IMG/VR virus record: IMGVR_UViG_3300048837_000975 | Span: 61,691-125,690 of that record | Length of the DNA stretch: 64,000 nucleotides | DNA from: a virus | Direction: 5' to 3' (one strand) | Part shown: in pieces, positions 40,436 to 48,174 of the stretch | Numbering within the stretch: position 1 is the first letter of the stretch | How the letters are laid out: every line of letters begins with the position of its first letter | The notes under the pieces: model-generated | The model's database searches: none | What the model was told of the DNA's origin: nothing | Seen by the model: only the letters and a program-made list of their open reading frames with translations | Position numbers and translations under genes: made by a program

Positions 40436-40857
40436 TCATGGCAGAAGCATTCTGGGAGTACGATATAGACAAGAATTCGTGGCACCTTATGGAGGGATGC
40501 AAGGAGCTGTGTTCTGTGTTTGAATCGTACATCAATCCAGTAGGGCTTCCTCGAAGCGGTTGGTCTAATAGGATCCCTGGAGGAGGCATTCCTGGGTCGT
40601 TCAGTTTCCGAGAAGAGGCGATCTTGGATTGCGAAACTGCTCTCAGTCTGTGGGTCGTATTCGATTACCCGGTACCAAAAGCCTCACTGTCAAGCCGCTG
40701 TAACAACATACATGAAAGGTTTGAAGGTCAAGGCGGCTGCTTTTGCTATGTAAACGGAATCGCTAGATATCTCCCTCCTCTGTCCGCTCCAAGGTTCCTT
40801 AAGCAGGAGGATGCTGAGGCTTACGCTGCCGTTATGGTTATGGGGAAAGCACCGTGA
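40432..40857 (+). CDS. Third of three tandem paralogues, 141 aa
   Basis: Same C-terminal helix as the second copy. The N-terminal part differs from the others, so the copies have diverged in their specific half. A GTGA overlap couples it to a 24-codon reading frame. Confidence 0.7.
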   Translation: MIMAEAFWEYDIDKNSWHLMEGCKELCSVFESYINPVGLPRSGWSNRIPGGGIPGSFSFREEAILDCETALSLWVVFDYPVPKASLSSRCNNIHERFEGQGGCFCYVNGIARYLPPLSAPRFLKQEDAEAYAAVMVMGKAP

Positions 40858-40928
40858 ACGAACTTGTTTTTGCTGCAGTTGTGCTGTCGTTCCTGTGGGG
40901 ACTTATACTTGGTGAGGACTACCGATGA
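40854..40928 (+). CDS. Possible 24-aa membrane microprotein
   Basis: GTG overlapping the previous stop (GTGA) and a stop overlapping the next ATG (ATGA). The product is almost all hydrophobic ('FAAVVLSFLWGLIL'). Either a real microprotein or a coupling frame between two genes. Confidence 0.4.
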   Translation: MNELVFAAVVLSFLWGLILGEDYR

Positions 40929-41920
40929 GCTCAGATTCAAACGTGTATGTTGTTAGAGTTGACGAGGTGCGGAAGCACGAGAACGCAGACACTCTCGGGA
41001 TCGTCAACGTGTTTGGCGGATACCCGTGCATCGTTCGATTGGCCGACTTCAAAGCAGGAGATCTGGCAGCGTACATTCCGATTGACATGATCGTTGATTC
41101 GACACGGCCAGAGTTCAGTCACATGGTCGGGAAGGAGAGAATCAAGGCTGTTCGCCTACGAGGCATCTTCTCGATGGGCCTGCTGGTGAAGGCTCCGGAA
41201 GGAAGTAGGGAGGGCGACGTTGTCACCGAGACGCTGGGGTGCGTCAAGTGGGAGCCAGACCAGAGCAACCTTCCGGCCTGGTACAATCAGCCCGGCAGGA
41301 AGATCCGGTTCGATCAGGCGACTCCGCCGGACGGGCACTTCCCGTACTATGACATCGAGAACATTCGGCGCTGGAAGAGCGTTCTCGATGAAGGCGAGGA
41401 GGTTGTTCTGACCGAGAAGATCCACGGAAGCTCCTGCGTCTATCACTATGACGGTGAGATCTTCCACGTCCGCTCTCGAAACCACTGGCGGAAGCCTAGC
41501 GACTCCTGCCACTTCTGGAGAGCTGCGCAGAAGCAGGAGATCGCAAGGAAGATCCGTGCCTATGAGCACCTGGCGTTCTACGGAGAGGTGTTCGGACCCG
41601 TTCAGGATCTGAAGTACGGACTTGTCGATCCTACGTTCCGGTGCTTCGACATTCTGAACATACGCAACGGTGAGTGGCTCAACTACGATGACGCTCAGGC
41701 GGTTCTTCGAGACGCTGCAATCGAGTCGGTTCCGCTGATCTACCGAGGCCCGTGGCAGGAGTCTTTGACGGAGACCATGTGCGAAGGAACGTCTCTGATC
41801 GCGTCACACACGCGCGAAGGATTCGTCGCGAAACCAACAAAAGAGCGCTACCATCACAGTCTTGGACGTGTTATTCTGAAAAGCGTCGGACAAGGATACC
41901 TTCTGCGAAAAGAGAAGTAG
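40925..41920 (+). CDS. RNA ligase (Rnl5/DRB0094-like), 331 aa
   Basis: The nucleotidyltransferase core has motif I 'LTEKIHGSS' (adenylated Lys near residue 165), then 'FYGEVFG' and 'EGFVAKP' (motifs III and IV-like) and 'VILKSV' (motif V). The N-terminal 100 residues look like an OB-fold, which is the order found in the DRB0094-type ligases. It should seal 3'-OH/5'-phosphate breaks in RNA. It could repair tRNAs or rejoin RNAs, including 5'-OH ends after kinase action. Confidence 0.85.
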   Translation: MSSDSNVYVVRVDEVRKHENADTLGIVNVFGGYPCIVRLADFKAGDLAAYIPIDMIVDSTRPEFSHMVGKERIKAVRLRGIFSMGLLVKAPEGSREGDVVTETLGCVKWEPDQSNLPAWYNQPGRKIRFDQATPPDGHFPYYDIENIRRWKSVLDEGEEVVLTEKIHGSSCVYHYDGEIFHVRSRNHWRKPSDSCHFWRAAQKQEIARKIRAYEHLAFYGEVFGPVQDLKYGLVDPTFRCFDILNIRNGEWLNYDDAQAVLRDAAIESVPLIYRGPWQESLTETMCEGTSLIASHTREGFVAKPTKERYHHSLGRVILKSVGQGYLLRKEK

Positions 41921-41921
41921 C

Positions 41922-42290
41922 ATGGGAACAAATTTCTATCTGGTGTTCGAGACGAAACCTCCGTGCGAAGCCTGCTGCCGACCGTTCGAGAAAGAGCGGA
42001 AGCACATCGGGAAGTCCTCGTGGGGCTGGCGATTTTCCTTGCACGTGATCCCGGAAGATGGCATAAACAGTCTCGACGACTGGAAGCGAGAATGGAGCAA
42101 GCCAAACTCGTTCATAGAAAACGAGTACGGCGAACGAGTATCTACTGACAAGCTTCTTGATATCATCACGAAGCGATACCCTGGTCGATTCTGTCAAGCC
42201 GACCAGCAGCTGGCTGCTCATCCGATTGGACCTTATTGCATCGGAAGAGGCGAAGGACCGTGGGACCTTGTTCCCGGGGAGTTCTCATGA
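41922..42290 (+). CDS. Hypothetical protein, 122 aa
   Basis: Starts 'MGTNFYL' and has 'CEACC' near residue 15, a layout common in small phage proteins. Probably binds a metal. Stop overlaps the next ATG (ATGA). Confidence 0.68.
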   Translation: MGTNFYLVFETKPPCEACCRPFEKERKHIGKSSWGWRFSLHVIPEDGINSLDDWKREWSKPNSFIENEYGERVSTDKLLDIITKRYPGRFCQADQQLAAHPIGPYCIGRGEGPWDLVPGEFS

Positions 42291-42475
42291 CTTACGAATA
42301 CAAGTGTTCAGCGTGCGGTCACGAATGGGAAGCGGAACAGAAGATTTCGGAAGAGCCGCTCAAGTCGTGCCCAAAGTGCGGCCTTACCGAGGCGAAGCGC
42401 CAGATCAACGCTGGAGGCGGGTTCAGGCTTGCTGAGGGCGGAGTTGGTTGGGCAAAGAACCTGTACAGCAAGTGA
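42287..42475 (+). CDS. FmdB-like zinc-ribbon protein, 62 aa
   Basis: Starts 'MTYEYKCSACGHEW', with a second pair 'CPKCG' 22 residues later: a single zinc ribbon of the FmdB/putative-regulatory type, common in phages and bacteria. Role unknown. Confidence 0.85.
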   Translation: MTYEYKCSACGHEWEAEQKISEEPLKSCPKCGLTEAKRQINAGGGFRLAEGGVGWAKNLYSK

Positions 42476-42479
42476 AGTT

Positions 42480-43610
42480 ATGAGAACAACTCGGCGGAAC
42501 AGTGCTGTATGTTGCGCCGATTGCGGCGTTTTGTTCGGTTGTTTGCCAATGACAAGACTAACCATCACAGACCTTGAGGACGTGCGTAAAGGACACGGAT
42601 CGCCTTCTAATACCGTCCCCTTGAACACGATCTTGCTTGGAGATTGCCTAAATCTACTTCGGACCATGCCACCGAGCTGTGTCGACCTGATCGTGAGTTC
42701 GCCGCCGTACAACCTAGGAAAGGAGTACGAGGCTCGCTGTGCCCTTGATGTCTATCTGGAGGAACAGACCGAGGTTCTGCGCGAGTGCGTCCGCGTGCTC
42801 AAGCCGAGCGGATCAATCTTCTGGCAGGTCGGGGCGTTTTCAGATGATGGAGCATTGATTCCACTCGACATCCGCTTCTTTCCAATACTTGAAAGACTCG
42901 GACTCATTCCCAAAAACCGAATTGTTTGGGCTCGACAACACGGGCTTCATGCGACGAAAAAGTTTTCTTGTCGGTACGAGACCATCCTGTGGTTTACGAA
43001 GACTCCTGAATATGTATTCCATTTAGACCCGATTCGGGTGCCCCAGAAGTATCAGAACAAAAAGCATTTTCGGGGTGACCGGAAGGGTGAGTTTTCATGC
43101 AATCCCGACGGCAAGAATCCAGGCGATATCTGGATGTTTCGCAACGTTAAGCACAATCACGAAGAACAAACGATTCATCCGTGTCAGTTCCCGGAAGACC
43201 TCGTCGCGCGCATTTTGCTCGCTACCACTGACGAGGGCAGTGTGGTTTTGGATCCATACATGGGTACAGGCACCGTCGCAGTCGTGGCGCGCGACCATGG
43301 TCGACGCTTCGTGGGCGCCGAACTTGATCCCAAGTACCACGCGGTTGCGGTGCGGCGGCTTACGGGAACTCCTGACGCTAACGGGATGTTCCCGAACCTG
43401 AAGACTCTGCGCGACTATTGCGAGAGAACTGGAGCGTCGACTTCTAGGTTCCGCTTCGATGTGCAAGTTGGCGCTGTCGCCAGCGAGCGCTCAAAGGCGA
43501 AGATTTTCTCCGAAGAGCATCATCTTGAGGAACTCGAACGGCGACTCGGTTACGAGGAGGGCGCGTTTGCCGCGAAGCGTCGGGGCGCGACGGTCCTGGA
43601 AAGCAAGTGA
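42480..43610 (+). CDS. DNA methyltransferase, N4-cytosine/N6-adenine type, 376 aa
   Basis: Catalytic motif IV 'SSPPYNLG' comes before the SAM motif 'LDPYMGTGTVAVVA', the beta-class order. It should methylate an exocyclic amino group in a specific DNA site, probably to protect phage DNA. The start could instead be ATG 42549; the extra N-terminal part has three Cys ('CCADCG'). One of three methyltransferases in 4 kb. Confidence 0.88.
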   Translation: MRTTRRNSAVCCADCGVLFGCLPMTRLTITDLEDVRKGHGSPSNTVPLNTILLGDCLNLLRTMPPSCVDLIVSSPPYNLGKEYEARCALDVYLEEQTEVLRECVRVLKPSGSIFWQVGAFSDDGALIPLDIRFFPILERLGLIPKNRIVWARQHGLHATKKFSCRYETILWFTKTPEYVFHLDPIRVPQKYQNKKHFRGDRKGEFSCNPDGKNPGDIWMFRNVKHNHEEQTIHPCQFPEDLVARILLATTDEGSVVLDPYMGTGTVAVVARDHGRRFVGAELDPKYHAVAVRRLTGTPDANGMFPNLKTLRDYCERTGASTSRFRFDVQVGAVASERSKAKIFSEEHHLEELERRLGYEEGAFAAKRRGATVLESK

Positions 43611-43614
43611 CCAT

Positions 43615-43893
43615 ATGTCTAAGATAACAACATTTGAGCTTGAGGAGCTTCACACGTGCTGCTACTCCCACCGGGAACGTATCCTGAAGGAAGAGACGAT
43701 CGGCTGTTTCTTCTGCAGAAACATGTCAAAGTCGTCCGATATCAAGGAGTGGGCAGACAAGGGAACAACGGCGTTGTGCCCAAAGTGCGGAGTTGATGCT
43801 GTTCTCCCCGGAAGTGTTTGCGACGAGTCCGTGTTGATTAAAATGGACAACTATTGGTTTGGCTTTGCGATAAGCGGACACGAGGAGTCATGA
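43615..43893 (+). CDS. Small Cys-rich phage protein, 92 aa
   Basis: Cys pairs 'CC', 'CFFC' and 'CPKCG', the last in a 'TALCPKCGVDAVL' context that I know from many small phage proteins of unknown function. Probably binds zinc. ATG 43615 lies 4 bases after the methyltransferase stop. Confidence 0.75.
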   Translation: MSKITTFELEELHTCCYSHRERILKEETIGCFFCRNMSKSSDIKEWADKGTTALCPKCGVDAVLPGSVCDESVLIKMDNYWFGFAISGHEES

Positions 43894-44114
43894 GCGGAGA
43901 ACCTTGTGCGTCGACAGGCGGCGACTGGAATCTGCTGATTCCGCTTGTGGTGATGCCGGTGCTTCTTGCTTTCTGCATCAACGCTTTCTCGAGCGATCCA
44001 CCGACTTGCCAGGATCGGATTATTACCGAAGGTCGCTGCTCAGATTACCCGGGAAGCCGAGGAAGCGATCTCGTTGTTGATCGAGGTGTCGCAACCTGTA
44101 GGTGTAAGAAATGA
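43890..44114 (+). CDS. Small membrane protein with Cys-rich tail, 74 aa
   Basis: One transmembrane segment (residues about 14-32, 'LIPLVVMPVLLAFCI'), then four Cys in the outer part. Start overlaps the previous stop (ATGA). Disulphides are likely if the tail is outside. Function unknown. Confidence 0.62.
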   Translation: MSGEPCASTGGDWNLLIPLVVMPVLLAFCINAFSSDPPTCQDRIITEGRCSDYPGSRGSDLVVDRGVATCRCKK

Positions 44115-44554
44115 GCTGGGAAACCGTGTACGACGGTTACGCGAAGCTGGCTTCCGCGGAGAAGGCTGTCGCTGCTGTTGAGGCGCTTCTGAAGGAGCTT
44201 TCTGTGCTTGGGGCAAGGAGCGACGGTCTGGCTCACATCAAGGACATTCTCAGGATGTACGGGTTGCAACTTGATTCATGCAAGTTCAAGCCCGGCGACG
44301 TTGTCACCTTCAAGAAGAAGTGGGAGTTCGGCCCGGACCACGGGTGGCGCGCTTATGCGCACATGTTCGTTCCTGGCAGGCTAGCTGATGTGGTTGCGAT
44401 CACGATCAGTGACGGAATGCCGTTCGTTACGATTCGATTCCAGGAGAATACGTTTATTCCGGAAGGCGGACCTGACAAAGGAAAAGAGGTTATCTCGAAG
44501 TACGACAGTGGATTGTTTTCAAACATTCCTGAAGACGAGCTGATTCCCCAATGA
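44111..44554 (+). CDS. Hypothetical protein, 147 aa
   Basis: Helical first half, beta-rich second half ('FKPGDVVTFKKKW' suggests an SH3/OB-like barrel). ATGA overlaps on both sides. No family recognised. Confidence 0.66.
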   Translation: MSWETVYDGYAKLASAEKAVAAVEALLKELSVLGARSDGLAHIKDILRMYGLQLDSCKFKPGDVVTFKKKWEFGPDHGWRAYAHMFVPGRLADVVAITISDGMPFVTIRFQENTFIPEGGPDKGKEVISKYDSGLFSNIPEDELIPQ

Positions 44555-45234
44555 GCGCAACCAACCGAGGCGGTTCGCGAATCGCGAACGACTTCTACCC
44601 GACTCCAGAGTGGCTGACCGAGGCTATTCTGGCAAAGATCCGTATTGAGGATGTGATTCTGGATCCGTTCGCCGGAACCGGAGACATCCTTGCGGTTGCG
44701 AAGCGTGTCTTTCCAAAAGCTTCGTTGTACGCGATTGAGCTCAACGAAAGTCGAGCAAAACTGTGTAAGAAGGTCGCGTCTGTCCAGGTTGGAGATGCGC
44801 TAACAACCGATCCTGGGCTTCACCCTAAACGAATCACGATCGTAACCAATCCTCCGTTTGGAATGGCTCTCCAGGCCGTTCAACGGTGTATGGATCTGGC
44901 GGACAGTAGCGCTATCCTGCTTCCGACCTCGTTTTCTGGAAGCGAGGAGCGCCGGAAGTTCTGGGATGGTATCCAGTACGGCCCCTGGCGCTGCGATCGG
45001 TACGACTCCGTTCGCCGACCGTCATTCTGCAAGAGTATACGCTGCTCCGACAAAGAAGGATGCGGATGGTCCGTAAAGCTTTCTCCAAACGCCGAGACGA
45101 TCCGTAACTGCCCGAGATGCGACAAGAAAACCAAATCCTCGTCCTCGGACGCTCAGACGTACTCGTGGTTTCACTTCCAACGTCTGAATCAGGCGAAGGA
45201 CGGCGGCTATGTGGGGACCTGGCATGTCATTTAG
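44551..45234 (+). CDS. DNA N6-adenine methyltransferase-like protein with zinc motif, 227 aa
   Basis: SAM motif 'LDPFAGTGDILAVA' precedes the catalytic 'TNPPFG', the order of gamma/alpha-type N6-adenine enzymes. Near the C-terminus four Cys ('CSDKEGCG', 'CPRC') could form a zinc site. Begins with 'NDFYPTPEWL', typical of this phage methylase group. Substrate site unknown. Confidence 0.82.
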   Translation: MSATNRGGSRIANDFYPTPEWLTEAILAKIRIEDVILDPFAGTGDILAVAKRVFPKASLYAIELNESRAKLCKKVASVQVGDALTTDPGLHPKRITIVTNPPFGMALQAVQRCMDLADSSAILLPTSFSGSEERRKFWDGIQYGPWRCDRYDSVRRPSFCKSIRCSDKEGCGWSVKLSPNAETIRNCPRCDKKTKSSSSDAQTYSWFHFQRLNQAKDGGYVGTWHVI

Positions 45235-45463
45235 TCGAATCCGAGAACCGAGCCGGCGCCAGATGAAGTGGCCTCGGGTCGATCGCGAGGTTCGCGATGG
45301 GCTTGTGCGTCATATCTTCCTGAACAAAAACCAGGACGGAACCTGGAGCGCTTGGACGAATGTTGGGCCGCTTGGCTACAGCGGATCAGGAAGCGACCAG
45401 AACGAGGCTCTGGCGGAGATGTTTCGGACGGCTCTTGATTGGGTTGAGACTCGAGATGGCTAA
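45224..45463 (+). CDS. Hypothetical protein, 79 aa
   Basis: ATG 45224 overlaps the end of the methylase gene by 11 bases. Short beta-hairpin-rich sequence, no motif recognised. Confidence 0.6.
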   Translation: MSFSRIREPSRRQMKWPRVDREVRDGLVRHIFLNKNQDGTWSAWTNVGPLGYSGSGSDQNEALAEMFRTALDWVETRDG

Positions 45464-46235
45464 GCTGATAGAGCTTTATGCTGGCTTTGCCGGTCTGTCG
45501 TGTTACGTCCTTGGCGCTCGTCCTCCTGTTAGCCGCATCGGGTCCAAGTTTGGTTATGCTGAAGCGATTCTTGATGAATCCGGTTTCTCAAAGTCAGATT
45601 TTGAGTCAATTCTGATAGTTGACTCAGACGAGCGCGTGACCAATCTTTGGTCTTGTCTGATGATTCAGGGAGCGATCGGGCTGCGCGCAGAGCTTCTTAT
45701 GGAGCGCGGTAAGGAGGGCTGGGAATACGCAAGAACCGAGTCTCCGTGCAGCGCTGCCGATCATGAGGCTGCCGCTGCTTTCGTTGTTTCTGTTGCCGGA
45801 TCCAGAGGCGGAGTAGGTGGGTGGCGCGGAACGCACAAGCACCGTCCTTCTGTTAACGGGTTTTCTCCGTCACCTGAAACCATAAAGAAGCGACTGGATC
45901 GTCTGTCCGACCTGCTTGGAAGGATGCCAAGGTGCTCCTGGACGATCAACCGGAAAGCCGAAGAGATTCCTCCGACTGCGTTCGGAACAGGGAATCTGGT
46001 GTACATTGATCCACCGTATTATGGGAGGACAGGATACGGAAAGCAGGAGCGCTCCGACTTCGTTAGCGTTGCTGAGTCCTGGCGTGTAGCCGGTAACAAA
46101 GTTATCGTCAGTTACGACAGTCCGGTAGAGATCGGGCAGTCCTGGAGACACGTGGATATAACTAGCAAAAGGAAGGGCCAGAAGCGTGTTTCCTTATCAA
46201 AGAACAATAGAGAATGGTTGACGATTAGCTCTTGA
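45456..46235 (+). CDS. Dam-like DNA adenine methyltransferase, 259 aa
   Basis: N-terminal SAM-binding part 'YAGFAGLSCYVLGARPP' and 'RIGSKFGYAEAIL' matches the Dam family's start, and the catalytic motif 'YIDPPYYGRTGY' is D-P-P-Y. The order (SAM motif first) is the alpha class. ATG 45456 overlaps the previous gene by 8 bases. The promoter of the RNA region begins within its last codons. Confidence 0.85.
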   Translation: MAKLIELYAGFAGLSCYVLGARPPVSRIGSKFGYAEAILDESGFSKSDFESILIVDSDERVTNLWSCLMIQGAIGLRAELLMERGKEGWEYARTESPCSAADHEAAAAFVVSVAGSRGGVGGWRGTHKHRPSVNGFSPSPETIKKRLDRLSDLLGRMPRCSWTINRKAEEIPPTAFGTGNLVYIDPPYYGRTGYGKQERSDFVSVAESWRVAGNKVIVSYDSPVEIGQSWRHVDITSKRKGQKRVSLSKNNREWLTISS

Positions 46236-46260
46236 CTGGTCTGTGGCCATCGGTTAGACT
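46232..46260 (+). promoter_or_regulatory. Promoter of the structured RNA region
   Basis: TTGACT and TAGACT with 17 bp between, overlapping the methylase stop codon. Transcription should start near 46267. Confidence 0.55.
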
Positions 46261-46281
46261 GTTTCCGTAGCTCGAGTTAAC

Positions 46282-46384
46282 GAGAAGTCATACTGTTCAA
46301 GGTGCGCCTGATCACCGCAAACCAGAACAGAGGAACGTAGCGACGGAGACACCGTCGTGTCGGGTTCGATTCCCGAGCTTCTCC
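46282..46384 (+). tRNA. tRNA-like element A, anticodon not assignable
   Basis: GAGAAGT (46282-46288) pairs over 7 bp, one G-U, with GCTTCTC (46377-46383). A perfect 5-bp T-arm with loop TTCGATT (46360-46376) directly abuts the 3' acceptor strand, as in real tRNAs. A long variable-arm-like hairpin precedes it. The D-arm and anticodon region does not fold canonically, because CTGTTC/GAACAG closes a 26-nt insert. No CCA is encoded. Confidence 0.35.
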
Positions 46385-46630
46385 TAAGGTCGGTTCGATT
46401 CCGACTCGGTGGCAGAGGTCTGGTGAGACGGGAGGCGGTTCAACTCCGTGATGTGACTCCGGCGAGTCAAAGGCCCGCGAGTGGTAGGCGTAAACATCCA
46501 CAAGCCCAGCGGAAGGCGGATCCGTACTGGTGAACGAGGGATCCGCACGGAGAGGCACCTACCGTTAACTGGTGCCTAGTCGAACGCCGGAGAAATGGCT
46601 AGGCGTGGCAGCCGGGAGAGACCGGCTTTC

Positions 46631-46720
46631 GCCGCATCATGGATGAGCAAAGGCAGCTGGGCGCCAAAAGATCCAGACGTAAGCGCGTCGGAGCTGGTTC
46701 GATTCCAGCCTGCGGCTCCA
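46631..46720 (+). tRNA. tRNA-like element B with encoded CCA, possibly class II
   Basis: GCCGCAT and CTGCGGC pair at six of seven positions. The T-arm GCTGG-TTCGATT-CCAGC (46693-46709) abuts the acceptor, and the element ends with a discriminator base and CCA (46718-46720). At 90 nt with a variable arm GACG/CGTC it has the size of a Leu or Ser tRNA. The anticodon arm is irregular; CAA (Leu) is one reading. A tRNA-like mimic is as likely as a working tRNA. Confidence 0.42.
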
Positions 46721-46887
46721 GTGGAGATCGGTTGAGCGATAGCCTTAACTCCACTTCAAAACAAAGGGTAATCGCTACCGGAATCCCGATCTGCCGGACT
46801 ACCAAGTACGGGCTGTCGAGGGTTATCCTTCGATAAGTGCGATCCGCGGCCATAACTATTGAGCGGTGACGAGTGGGAAAAGTACCA

Positions 46888-47961
46888 CTAGCCCTGCTCA
46901 GGGAAACCTGGGCGGGGCATTTTTATTGTCGACACGAGCTTAAAGAGAGAGGACCCGCCAGGTAGCCCACGCAGACCCCTTCTGAGGGCGTTTTCGTAGG
47001 ACTGCCACATGTCACCGCTCCCGTCATTTACTGGTCCGCTTTTATGAGACGGAAGAGTTCCTGTCCTTGTAAGAAATTCAGAAGCCATTTGGAGTATGTG
47101 TCCCTCGCTGAGCTTAGGAAGAGACTTCTGGTTCCTGAACCCCCTGTGACGCTTTAGCAAATCAGAAAGAGAAGACCCTCCAGGCAGACCCCTTGTTCCC
47201 CTGCGAAGACTTACGCAGTACCCGGCCCAGGTGTCGCCGCCTGTTCCGTCAACGGTCCCGCTTAGATAATTTGGCAGCTTTCCGTTCCTGCGAAGGAATT
47301 CATCTGCTCTTTGAAGAATCAGTTGCTCAGTGAGAGGCTCTAGCCTAAGCTTGTGCCTAGCGCCGCACGCATCGCTTAGCAGATTAGCCAGAGAAGATCC
47401 GCCTTTCAGCCCCCTGGTTCCGGATCTAAGATTTGCGTCGTACGACGCCCAGGTGTCGCATGTTCCTGAGACGCTTCCGCTTTTGTAGGAAGGCCACTTT
47501 CCTGTTTGGCTTTTGAATTCAACAGCCTTCCAAAGTATATAGGTCTCAGACAGTCTTGATTTTAGAGCTGCATTCTCGCCGCCAACAGAACCGTTGTATC
47601 CGCCCACAAAAGTCTTGTACAGATCAACGAGTTCGCGCTCCTGATCAAGAGCGATATCTCGCGACGGGCACGCCCTTAGCAAGCTCATGCTAAATGAGCG
47701 TTCCCCGTATTTGCGTATGGCCCTGTATAGCTTGTTTTTTGTGCCGCCCTTGATCCTGGCGCAAGAAAAATGAGACCTGAGTCTATAGTGCGGGTTCTCA
47801 GAAATACCAATGTAAGATTTGCCATTTGTGGAACACGTAATCATATAAACATAGCACAGAGGAGCCCCTCCGTCGCACAGATCTAAGAAGTCATTGTGTC
47901 TGCTAATCGTTGTCATCAAACAGAAAAGCCAGAGTCTCCCCTGGCTAGCTGCGGCCGACAT
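46888..47961 (-). CDS. GIY-YIG endonuclease with three tandem C-terminal modules, 357 aa
   Basis: GIY-YIG core: 'YVYMI', 'GKSYIGISE', Arg in 'YRLRSHF', then 'YGERSF'. Three modules follow, with 'GDTW.GY'/'CDTWASY'-type centres and 'G.RGL.GGSSL' ends, the same unit as in 2671-3948. GAGG 7 bases before ATG 47961 supports this start over ATG 47916. It has its own promoter. The two proteins are paralogues with different module numbers, so probably with different DNA targets. Confidence 0.85.
   Translation of the reverse strand: MSAAASQGRLWLFCLMTTISRHNDFLDLCDGGAPLCYVYMITCSTNGKSYIGISENPHYRLRSHFSCARIKGGTKNKLYRAIRKYGERSFSMSLLRACPSRDIALDQERELVDLYKTFVGGYNGSVGGENAALKSRLSETYILWKAVEFKSQTGKWPSYKSGSVSGTCDTWASYDANLRSGTRGLKGGSSLANLLSDACGARHKLRLEPLTEQLILQRADEFLRRNGKLPNYLSGTVDGTGGDTWAGYCVSLRRGTRGLPGGSSLSDLLKRHRGFRNQKSLPKLSEGHILQMASEFLTRTGTLPSHKSGPVNDGSGDMWQSYENALRRGLRGLPGGSSLFKLVSTIKMPRPGFPEQG
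46891..46924 (+). terminator. Intrinsic terminator of the structured RNA region
   Basis: GCCCTGCTCAGG pairs with CCTGGGCGGGGC over 12 positions around a GAAA loop, followed by ATTTTTA. It overlaps the 3' end of the convergent GIY-YIG gene. Confidence 0.75.
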
Positions 47962-47988
47962 ATGCCGACCTCGCGGGTTATGCCCGAA

Positions 47989-48174
47989 TCAACTATAGCG
48001 ATCCCTGTGTCTAGAGTCAACAGCGCTACGCTGTTCCTTCTCATCGAGTTTCGACCTCTTTTCCTGTCGAGTCTCGATCCGGTGATGAATGCAATGAAAT
48101 CGCTCCATCATACACATTCCGCAGCATCCTCTTACTCCAGCTGCCCTACGTCGCTTCCTCTTGAAGTTTGCCAT
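47989..48174 (-). CDS. Small basic Cys/His protein, 61 aa
   Basis: Lys/Arg-rich start ('KRKRRRAAG'), then 'CCGMCMMERFHCIHH', which could hold one zinc, then a charged helix. Similar small basic proteins are frequent in phages. It overlaps the previous gene by 29 bases. Confidence 0.5.
   Translation of the reverse strand: MANFKRKRRRAAGVRGCCGMCMMERFHCIHHRIETRQEKRSKLDEKEQRSAVDSRHRDRYS
47992..48020 (-). promoter_or_regulatory. Strong promoter of the second GIY-YIG gene
   Basis: On the minus strand, TTGACT (48020-48015) and TATAGT (47997-47992) with 17 bp between. It lies inside the end of the small upstream gene. Confidence 0.6.

Larger units (their letters stand above)
46267..46890 (+). ncRNA. 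About 620-base structured noncoding RNA region with tRNA-like parts
   Basis: No convincing reading frame on either strand. A promoter stands before it and a terminator after it. Strong local stems include GACGG/CCGTC (46342-46356), GACTC/GAGTC (around 46455-46468), GCGGATCC/GGATCCGC (around 46516-46547), AGGCACC/GGTGCCT (around 46554-46578) and GCCGG/CCGGC (around 46611-46625). Four T-arm-like motifs (GGTTCGATTCC or similar) occur at 46360, 46389, 46436 and 46693. At 46721-46790 the pairs GTGGAG/CTCCAC and GCGAT/ATCGC interleave, suggesting a pseudoknot. A tRNA cluster, a large phage RNA such as GOLLD or ROOL, or decayed tRNAs are possible; I cannot decide. Confidence 0.6.

Noticed and set aside
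46267-46890. tmRNA, RNase P RNA or a group I intron
   Set aside because: The tmRNA 5' acceptor partner for the CCA end is only partly present and no tag frame is visible. The RNase P and group I core signatures were not found by eye.
47917-47961. ATG 47916 as the start of the minus-strand GIY-YIG gene
   Set aside because: ATG 47961 has GAGG at good spacing and lies just downstream of a near-consensus promoter.
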